Part shown: in pieces, positions 37,287 through 43,656 of the stretch
Numbering within the stretch: position 1 is the stretch's first letter
How the letters are laid out: every line of letters begins with the position of its first letter
Assembly (NCBI GenBank): GCA_016198705.1
Contig: JACQIA010000102.1
Coordinates: forward strand, 1-43,656
DNA from: Candidatus Aenigmatarchaeota archaeon
GTDB lineage: Archaea; Aenigmatarchaeota; Aenigmatarchaeia; CG10238-14; SCSR01
Length of the DNA stretch: 43,656 nucleotides
Direction of reading: 5' to 3'
The notes under the pieces: model-generated
Seen by the model: the letters and a program-made list of their open reading frames with translations, nothing else
Told to the model about the DNA's origin: nothing
Databases searched by the model: none
Program-made: the position numbers and the translations under genes

Positions 37287-38543
37287 CTACCCAACTATTT
37301 TGGGCTCTGGAAGTGGCACTATGAATTTTCCCCTGAACCCATTTTCCTTGAGTTTTTTAATCAAGCCATCAGCTATATGCCAAGAAAGCAGCATTGCATA
37401 CTCCGGCTGGTCTTGAAACAATTTTTCCTCATCCACGATAGGCACGTGGGTTCCTGGCGTGTACAATCCTATTTTCAGCGATCCCTTGCGTTCGCAGATG
37501 TAATCTAACAAGTTGCTGTCCAGATTAAAGAATCCGAGAATGGTGCTTGCTCTCGCAGGCGCACCTATGCCAACAATTCTGTTTCCTTTATTTTTGAGAT
37601 CAACAAGAAGTTGCAGTATTTTATGCTTTACGCTGATTAGACGCTTTCTAAATTCTTCAAAAGTTTTCCGATCATGCAGTCCTGCTTTTTCCTCAGCCTC
37701 GATTAAAGATTGTATCACAGGGCTTGATTCTTTTTTTCCTTTCATTGCAAAAACGCGTATGGAGCCTCCGGATGAGCTTATTCTTTCTGCATCAACTACC
37801 GTAAACCCAAACCTTCTGTGAAGGTCGACTAGTGATTTAACAGAATAGAAGCGCAGATGTTCATGATAAATTGTATCGAACTCGAGTTTTTCCACTATGT
37901 CCATAAGGTACTGAGACTCTGTTATGAACACGCCGCCATCAGAAAGGAGTGTAGAAACTCCATGTAGAAAAGATTGTAGATTGTTAACATGCGCGAACAT
38001 ATTGGTGGCGGTTATTATTTTTGCTTGACCATATTTCTCGAGAATTTCTTTGGCTGTTTTCTCGCTAAAAAAATCATTTACTGTAGGTATTCCATTCTTT
38101 CTGGCTATATGGGCGACTTTTGTTGGTTCTACGCCCAACACACGAATGTTATGGGCTTTAAATCCTTGAAGAAGTGTTCCGTCGTTGGATCCTATGTCTA
38201 TAACCAAATCTTTATTTGATAGATTGTATTTTCCTATCACTAAAGATGCCAACTCACGAAAATTGTCTACCAGCATCTTTGTCATGCCTGTTTGATACGG
38301 GTATTCGGGGTGGAAGACCAATTTTGGATCAATGATATAGTCAATCTGCACCAATCCGCATGCATTGCACCTGCACCAGTTCAAAGGAAAAGCCGTCTCT
38401 GGTTCTCTTAATTTTTCAGGTGTCAAGTGCTGTTGAACAACCGGCTGGTGGCCTAAAGAAATAATGGTTTCCAAATTTTTGCTAGAGCAAATTTGGCATC
38501 CCTTTAACGGTCCAAACATTTTTCCATCAGAATCTGATTTCAT
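37287..38543 (-). CDS. Sugar C-methyltransferase-like protein (zinc-binding N-terminus, class I MTase, C-terminal methyltransferase-associated domain)
   Basis: CQICSSKNLETIISLGHQPV, CRCNACGLVQIDYI, LVIDIGSNDGTLLQGFKAHNIRVLGVEPTKVA, ESQYLMDIVEKLEFDTIYHEHLRFYSV, VGIGAPARASTIL. Confidence 0.9.
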   Translation of the reverse strand: MKSDSDGKMFGPLKGCQICSSKNLETIISLGHQPVVQQHLTPEKLREPETAFPLNWCRCNACGLVQIDYIIDPKLVFHPEYPYQTGMTKMLVDNFRELASLVIGKYNLSNKDLVIDIGSNDGTLLQGFKAHNIRVLGVEPTKVAHIARKNGIPTVNDFFSEKTAKEILEKYGQAKIITATNMFAHVNNLQSFLHGVSTLLSDGGVFITESQYLMDIVEKLEFDTIYHEHLRFYSVKSLVDLHRRFGFTVVDAERISSSGGSIRVFAMKGKKESSPVIQSLIEAEEKAGLHDRKTFEEFRKRLISVKHKILQLLVDLKNKGNRIVGIGAPARASTILGFFNLDSNLLDYICERKGSLKIGLYTPGTHVPIVDEEKLFQDQPEYAMLLSWHIADGLIKKLKENGFRGKFIVPLPEPKIVG

Positions 38544-38564
38544 ATATCAGTATTATCAGATAAT

Positions 38565-38576
38565 GATTTAAATATA
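38565..38576 (-). promoter_or_regulatory. TATA-like element (TATATTTAAATC on minus strand) upstream of the C-methyltransferase gene
   Basis: About 22-33 nt upstream of start codon at 38543. Confidence 0.4.
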
Positions 38577-38656
38577 CAAAAGCCTTTTTCCATTTAAAAT
38601 CAAGAAAATAACAAAAATTTCAAATTAAGAATGTTAAAACAAAGAGGTTTTCACAG

Positions 38657-39178
38657 ATGAAGGAATACAAGGTAAATTTTGGGAAATCTGATGGCATTAA
38701 CTTGTTGAAAGCCCCTCTCATGCCTTTGAATGAATACATATCAGCACATAAGGGGTTGGTAATACCGTGCCACGACATCATTCTCCAATACAATGGGGGG
38801 CTTTTGCTTGTTAGGAGGAATGTTTACTCTCCAAAAGACATTTTATGGCCTTTAGGTGGGAGGATAAAAAGAGGCATGCATATAGAGGACTCTCTTAGAG
38901 AGAAGGTAAAGGAAGAATGCAATCTTGAGCTCGAAGGCATAGTTGGATTGGGCCATGTCAGAATGTTTTTCATGACTGAGCCGTTTAATCACGGAAAAGG
39001 AACTGATAATATAATTTTCATGTTTTTTGGAATAGGGAAAGGGGAATTGAAATTAGATAAGGACCATAGGGATCCTACAACAGTTTTGCCGAAAGATTAC
39101 ACACAGGAATTTAGAAAAGATTTACAGCCGTATGTCAGAGACTTCATGGATTTGGCAATTAAACTAGTAAAGGAATAA
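38657..39178 (+). CDS. Nudix-superfamily protein with degenerate Nudix box (GDP-mannose mannosyl hydrolase-like)
   Basis: IILQYNGGLLLVRRNVYSPKDILWPLGGRIKRGMHIEDSLREKVKEECNLEL. Confidence 0.82.
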   Translation: MKEYKVNFGKSDGINLLKAPLMPLNEYISAHKGLVIPCHDIILQYNGGLLLVRRNVYSPKDILWPLGGRIKRGMHIEDSLREKVKEECNLELEGIVGLGHVRMFFMTEPFNHGKGTDNIIFMFFGIGKGELKLDKDHRDPTTVLPKDYTQEFRKDLQPYVRDFMDLAIKLVKE

Positions 39179-39182
39179 GGTT

Positions 39183-40034
39183 TCATTGAACTTTTAATTT
39201 TTTAAGTGAATCCTCTAATGTCGAAAATTTTATTTTTAGGTTCTTAATTTTTGAAATGTCTAGAGACGTATCTTTAGGTCTTTTAGCTTTGAACTTTAAT
39301 TCATCACTAGTTGTTGGTTTGATAAGATTACTGTCATAGCCAAAGATAGTTGCAACTGTTCGCATAAATTCATATCTAGATATCATCTCGTCTCCAGCCA
39401 TATGATAAATGCCTGACAAATCCTTTTCGATTGCACTAATTGAAGCCTCAGCCAATTCTGAAACCAATGTGGGGGAGCTTTTGATATCTGTTGCGCCACT
39501 AATTCCACCGCTCTTCAAACCACTGAGTGTAAAATCCACGTAATTCCCAGGTAGATTACTGACCAGCATGCTCGTCCTAACTATGAAAAAATCTTCAAGA
39601 TTTTGAACCAGCCATTCGCCTATAACCTTTGTTTTTGCATAAAAATTTATGGGGTTTGGCGCATCATCTTCCTTGTAACCCCCTGTGTAGCCATCAAAAA
39701 CGTAGTCTGTGGAGATAAAAACCATTTTTATTCTCAATTCACTGCAGATATCAACTATATTCTTGGTTCCGATAACATTGGATTTCCATGCGAGTTCTTT
39801 GTTCTCTTCACATAAATCTACATTTCTCAAAGCTGCACAGTGAATAATGACGTTTGGTTTTATTTTTTTAACAAAACTGGAAATATCATTGTAACTTGTA
39901 ATGTCTACTTTTTTAATATTCTTGTTATTAGTTTTTGGTAAATTGGACAAATAAGTTCCATAGTTCTCGTATTTGGAAATCTTATAAATTGCACTGCCTA
40001 ATTGACCACTTACGCCAGTTATCAATAGTTTCAT
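39183..40034 (-). CDS. RmlD-like dTDP-4-dehydrorhamnose reductase-family SDR
   Basis: LITGVSGQLGSAIYKIS, HCAALRNVDLCEENKELAWKSNV, STDYVFDGYTGGYKEDDAPNPINFYAKTKVIGE. Confidence 0.9.
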   Translation of the reverse strand: MKLLITGVSGQLGSAIYKISKYENYGTYLSNLPKTNNKNIKKVDITSYNDISSFVKKIKPNVIIHCAALRNVDLCEENKELAWKSNVIGTKNIVDICSELRIKMVFISTDYVFDGYTGGYKEDDAPNPINFYAKTKVIGEWLVQNLEDFFIVRTSMLVSNLPGNYVDFTLSGLKSGGISGATDIKSSPTLVSELAEASISAIEKDLSGIYHMAGDEMISRYEFMRTVATIFGYDSNLIKPTTSDELKFKAKRPKDTSLDISKIKNLKIKFSTLEDSLKKLKVQ

Positions 40035-40050
40035 ACTGGTGAGTTTTGCG

Positions 40051-40063
40051 ATTAAATATATAA
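40051..40063. promoter_or_regulatory. Shared TATA-like element attaaatatataa between divergent genes
   Basis: About 17-27 nt from the minus-strand start at 40034 and about 25-37 nt from the plus-strand start at 40088. Confidence 0.45.
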
Positions 40064-40087
40064 ACTATCAATTTTGATGTGAATCTA

Positions 40088-42055
40088 ATGAAAGCTGACA
40101 TTGTAAATATTGCAGTCATAATAATCACAAGTTTATTGATACTAAGTCCTATTTTCAAAGATGGTTATCTAATTGCTCAGGACAATCCTCCGCATTTAGC
40201 TGAATCATATTATTTAATTGAAGAGCTTATCCCAAAAGGGAAATTGTTTGGTTGGTCAAATATAGAATCTGCTGGGTTTCCTATATTCATTTTTAGTTAT
40301 CCTGTTGGATTTTGGTTAATTTCACTTTTGCATTTCTTTTTTGGACTGAACGTTGTAACGGCTTACAAGACATTGGTCTTCATTTCTTACCTAATACCCG
40401 TGATTTTAGTTTATTTAATTTTGAAAAACAGTTTCAATAGAATTGCTGCAGCAATCGTGGCGATTTTATTGCTTTTCCAGTTTGATTTCTTATCTTTCCC
40501 ACTTAATGGCTTATGGGGCCAATATTTGGGGTTGATCTTTGGGTTGACTTACATTTATTTATTAACTAAATACGAGCCGAAATTGAATTTATTGTACATT
40601 ATATCTTTGGGGATATTAATTTCATTATCTTTCCTTTCGCACCCTTTCACGACAGTGTTTCTGGCGTACTTCACCATAATTTTTATAATAGCCAAATCAA
40701 CGACAAATCAAGCTAAAATAAAGAAGTTGTTGTTGGTTTTGGGGATTATCTGGTTGCTAGGCACTATGCTTATACCATGGAAATTGTTCTTAGATTCAAG
40801 TAGTTCATTACAAAATTACGAATCGGTAGATTCGGAAAAATTATCTACTTTGACATTCAAAAGCATGGGTTATTTGTTTTTGCCTCATTTGCGTGCTGAA
40901 AATATAAAAGCTGAAATTGGCTGGGAAAAAGGCGAAATTAGCTTAGACAATGTTATAAAGAATTTGAACAATTTAGCATACTTTAGCGTTTTGAACATTG
41001 CAGAAATGATTTTTAGTATTTTAGCACTCATAGGCCTAGTAATTTACTTAAAACAAGGGATGAAAAATTTCGAATTGACTTTATATTTCATTACTTTAGT
41101 TTTATCTGCTATAATTGCAAGTGGTATACTAAAACCTTTACTGGATCAGCTACCTGTAATTGGTGGTTTCTTTCAATTTCCAAGGTATTTCGTTTATGCA
41201 CGAATTATGATGGTGTTTTTTGCGGGATACGGAATAGACATTTTAAGTAAAAACGCATTTTTAATGAACTTGAGTGGGAAAATATTATCAAATAACTTTA
41301 TAATTTTTAATCTGCTTTTATACATAGTTTTACTTTTGTCATTTATGCAAATTCAAGAATTAATTAACACTAAAACTTCCAATGATGCCAAGGGAATAGA
41401 AGACGTGAATAAAATTTGGTTATGGTTAAAGGAAAACGTGCCAGCCAATGAAACTAGAATATTTTACCAAAACACATATGGCAATTTTGCCGATCAAGAT
41501 TTAAGAAATTCCCATTTATTTGCATTATCCACGTATAACACTAAAATTGAATCTCTGGGAACTTGGCAAGGCGGTTGGCCAACAATTTCAAAAAAAATTT
41601 ATACTGGCAGCGGTCAGTTATTTGAATCGACTGTCTCAAAAATAGAAATTTCTGAAATCGTTGGAACCCTTAAAATTTTTAATGCGAAATATATTGTAAC
41701 TTCAGAACAGAATTTGAAAGATAAATTAATTAATTCTAATCTATTCGACCGAAAAATGACTTACGGGGAATTTTCCATTTTTTCACTGATAGATTATTCT
41801 CCAACTTGGATTAGAATTAATGGTCAAGACGCAAAAGCTGAAATAATAGATAACCATGTAGAAAATAGGAAATTTAAATTTAATGTAGCAAACAATAACT
41901 CACTAATTACTGTTAAAATCGCTTACCACCCTTATTGGAAAGTTTTAATAAATAATAATGAAGTAAAGACTAAAAAAAGTAGTTTTGGACTAATACAATT
42001 TCTATCTGATGAAAGCGGTGATAAGATACTTGAATTGTCCTATAGAGACAAATAA
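40088..42055 (+). CDS. Large multi-TM membrane protein, 6-pyruvoyl-tetrahydropterin-synthase-related / GT-C-like (ORF opens at GTG 40079)
   Basis: DGYLIAQDNPPHLAESYYLIEELIPKGKLFGWSNIESAGFPIFIFSYPVGFW, many TM helices, soluble C-terminal domain. Confidence 0.75.
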   Translation: MKADIVNIAVIIITSLLILSPIFKDGYLIAQDNPPHLAESYYLIEELIPKGKLFGWSNIESAGFPIFIFSYPVGFWLISLLHFFFGLNVVTAYKTLVFISYLIPVILVYLILKNSFNRIAAAIVAILLLFQFDFLSFPLNGLWGQYLGLIFGLTYIYLLTKYEPKLNLLYIISLGILISLSFLSHPFTTVFLAYFTIIFIIAKSTTNQAKIKKLLLVLGIIWLLGTMLIPWKLFLDSSSSLQNYESVDSEKLSTLTFKSMGYLFLPHLRAENIKAEIGWEKGEISLDNVIKNLNNLAYFSVLNIAEMIFSILALIGLVIYLKQGMKNFELTLYFITLVLSAIIASGILKPLLDQLPVIGGFFQFPRYFVYARIMMVFFAGYGIDILSKNAFLMNLSGKILSNNFIIFNLLLYIVLLLSFMQIQELINTKTSNDAKGIEDVNKIWLWLKENVPANETRIFYQNTYGNFADQDLRNSHLFALSTYNTKIESLGTWQGGWPTISKKIYTGSGQLFESTVSKIEISEIVGTLKIFNAKYIVTSEQNLKDKLINSNLFDRKMTYGEFSIFSLIDYSPTWIRINGQDAKAEIIDNHVENRKFKFNVANNNSLITVKIAYHPYWKVLINNNEVKTKKSSFGLIQFLSDESGDKILELSYRDK

Positions 42056-42112
42056 CACCGTAATTGACTGGATTGAAATTTTGTATTAGTCATAATCCAA
42101 TTTTGATTGAAA

Positions 42113-42133
42113 ATGACCTCCTCTTCAGGTCAT
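42113..42133. promoter_or_regulatory. Perfect 7-bp inverted repeat ATGACCT-N7-AGGTCAT upstream of the FAD oxidoreductase
   Basis: Direct reading; possible operator or hairpin. Confidence 0.45.
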
Positions 42134-42146
42134 AGGTAAAATTATT

Positions 42147-42169
42147 AAATATTGTAGTATTCAATATTT
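42147..42169. promoter_or_regulatory. Perfect 8-bp inverted repeat AAATATTG-N7-CAATATTT just upstream of the FAD oxidoreductase start
   Basis: Direct reading; ends 7 nt before the ATG. Confidence 0.45.
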
Positions 42170-42175
42170 TGAAAT

Positions 42176-43327
42176 ATGACTTTCAAAAAATTGCCAGTAC
42201 ATGCCGCGAATACTAGACATATTGCAGTAATAGGAGGGGGCCTTTTTGGTGTAATGACAGCACTAAAATTAGCTGAAAGAGGGTTCTTGGTCACAATCTT
42301 TGAAAGTAAGAATGACATCATCCTTGGGGCATCTTACATAAACCAAAATCGCTTGCATATGGGATATCATTATCCTCGAAGCTATGAAACGGTAAAATCT
42401 TCGCTTACTTTCCAAAAAGCTTTTTGTAGTATGTTTAGCGAAACAGTAGTGGATAATTTTGACCATTACTATTGTGTTGCAAAATCTGGAAGTTTATTAA
42501 GTGGTAGTGAATACATAAATTTCTGTGATAAGCTTGGCCTTCCTTACATCAAAGAATTCCCAAAGACAATTACTTTGTCAAAGGAAATAGAATTATGTAT
42601 TAAAGTCCCTGAAAAGTTATACGATGCTAATTTGCTTAGGAAATCACTAAGAATGGCGCTAATTAAATATGACACAATAACTTTACTCTTATCGACGGAC
42701 GTTGTTAATATCACAACCCTAGATGACGGTTTCGAAATACATTATAAGTCTATGGGGAAAACGAAGGAAAAAAAATACGATGCTGTGGTAAATGCCACCT
42801 ACAGTAATATAAATATCATATCAGGTATGGCAAATTTTGAAACCAAAAAGTATCAATATGAACTTTGTGAAGTTATGATTGTTAAAGCACCATGGGTTAA
42901 TAGGACAGGTTGTGCTATAATGGACGGCCCATTTTTTGGTATTCTCCCATTTGGGTTTTCTGAAGATTATATGCTGTACGATGTTGACTTATCTGTGCTG
43001 GAAAGAAGCTATGGCAAGACACCAGAATTTGAACATGACATTAGTTATTATGATAGAGATGGTAATCGACGCGATAGGTTTAAAAAAATGATAGAAAAAG
43101 CAAAAAAATATATAGCCGAAATGGAAAATTGCAGATACCTATATTCTGTATACGAAACTAGGATGGTATTGCCTAATAGAGAGGGGGATGATGCCAGACC
43201 AACTGAAATCATTTCTAATGGTAAAGGTTTCTGGTCAGTATTTTCTGGGAAGGTGACTGCATCAATACCCGCAGCTGAAAAGATTGCTGAGGAAATATAT
43301 AGACACTTTAATAACAAAGCAGTCTAA
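42176..43327 (+). CDS. FAD-dependent oxidoreductase (DAO family)
   Basis: HIAVIGGGLFGVMTALKLAERGFLVTIFESKNDIILGAS, INQNRLHMGYHYPRS. Confidence 0.88.
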   Translation: MTFKKLPVHAANTRHIAVIGGGLFGVMTALKLAERGFLVTIFESKNDIILGASYINQNRLHMGYHYPRSYETVKSSLTFQKAFCSMFSETVVDNFDHYYCVAKSGSLLSGSEYINFCDKLGLPYIKEFPKTITLSKEIELCIKVPEKLYDANLLRKSLRMALIKYDTITLLLSTDVVNITTLDDGFEIHYKSMGKTKEKKYDAVVNATYSNINIISGMANFETKKYQYELCEVMIVKAPWVNRTGCAIMDGPFFGILPFGFSEDYMLYDVDLSVLERSYGKTPEFEHDISYYDRDGNRRDRFKKMIEKAKKYIAEMENCRYLYSVYETRMVLPNREGDDARPTEIISNGKGFWSVFSGKVTASIPAAEKIAEEIYRHFNNKAV

Positions 43328-43342
43328 AATTATTTTGGGTCT

Positions 43343-43656
43343 ATGAACAGAAGATTAGTTTATGTCACTATTGTCGGTGCTGGTCATTATGGTAAAGACC
43401 TAGTGGCACCAAAATACAAGAATAACAAGTTTTGTAAGATAAAAGCGGTCATAAGTCCACATGTGAAAAGAGAAGTATTATCTAAAAGTGCGCTTGCCAC
43501 TGTACCGTTGTATCGAACAGTAGACGAATGGTATGGGAATACTGGAAGTGTCCTACCGACTCATGTATTCGATCTTTGTGTACATTATGATGCCTTAAGA
43601 GATTTAGTAGTTAAACTTGTGAAAATTGGGGCTAGAAATTTTGTTTTCCCTAAGCC
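43343..43656 (+). CDS. Gfo/Idh/MocA-type oxidoreductase N-terminus (partial, runs off window)
   Basis: Hand translation MNRRLVYVTIVGAGHYGKDLVAPKYKNNKFCKIKAVISPHVKREVLSK...; Rossmann GAGxxG-like. Confidence 0.65.
   Translation, partial: MNRRLVYVTIVGAGHYGKDLVAPKYKNNKFCKIKAVISPHVKREVLSKSALATVPLYRTVDEWYGNTGSVLPTHVFDLCVHYDALRDLVVKLVKIGARNFVFPK

Overview
AT-rich window that reads as archaeal (inference: eukaryote-like Alg7/Alg13/Alg14 homologues, NosD-type surface protein, TATA-like boxes about 25-30 nt upstream of starts, tRNA-Thr with U73 and no encoded CCA). Nearly all of it is a large surface-glycan / protein-glycosylation gene cluster: about 12 glycosyltransferases, 9 SDR-family nucleotide-sugar enzymes, two DegT-family PLP enzymes, a nucleotide-sugar dehydrogenase, a flippase, two large membrane glycosyltransferase-like proteins, methyltransferases, a deacetylase, an SGNH hydrolase with DUF5989, and a 1323-aa beta-helix surface protein. 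The most unusual part is an accessory island at about 10.2-13.1 kb. There a single RHS/YD-repeat gene (minus strand) has been invaded by two separate transposase-free two-gene cassettes, both in the opposite orientation: a RelB/RelE-like toxin-antitoxin pair, and a DUF5678 + retropepsin-like aspartic protease pair. Removing both cassettes on paper restores one continuous 374-codon RHS reading frame, which maps the insertion boundaries almost to the base. Other notable points are a tRNA-Thr(UGU) whose conserved G19-C56 tertiary pair appears replaced by U19-A56 and whose U8-A9-G10 doubles as the stop codon of the upstream aminotransferase; a DegT-family enzyme with His in place of the PLP lysine; and eight convergent gene pairs that abut or overlap within -29 to +4 bp. 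All family calls are from motif recognition by eye; no searches were run.
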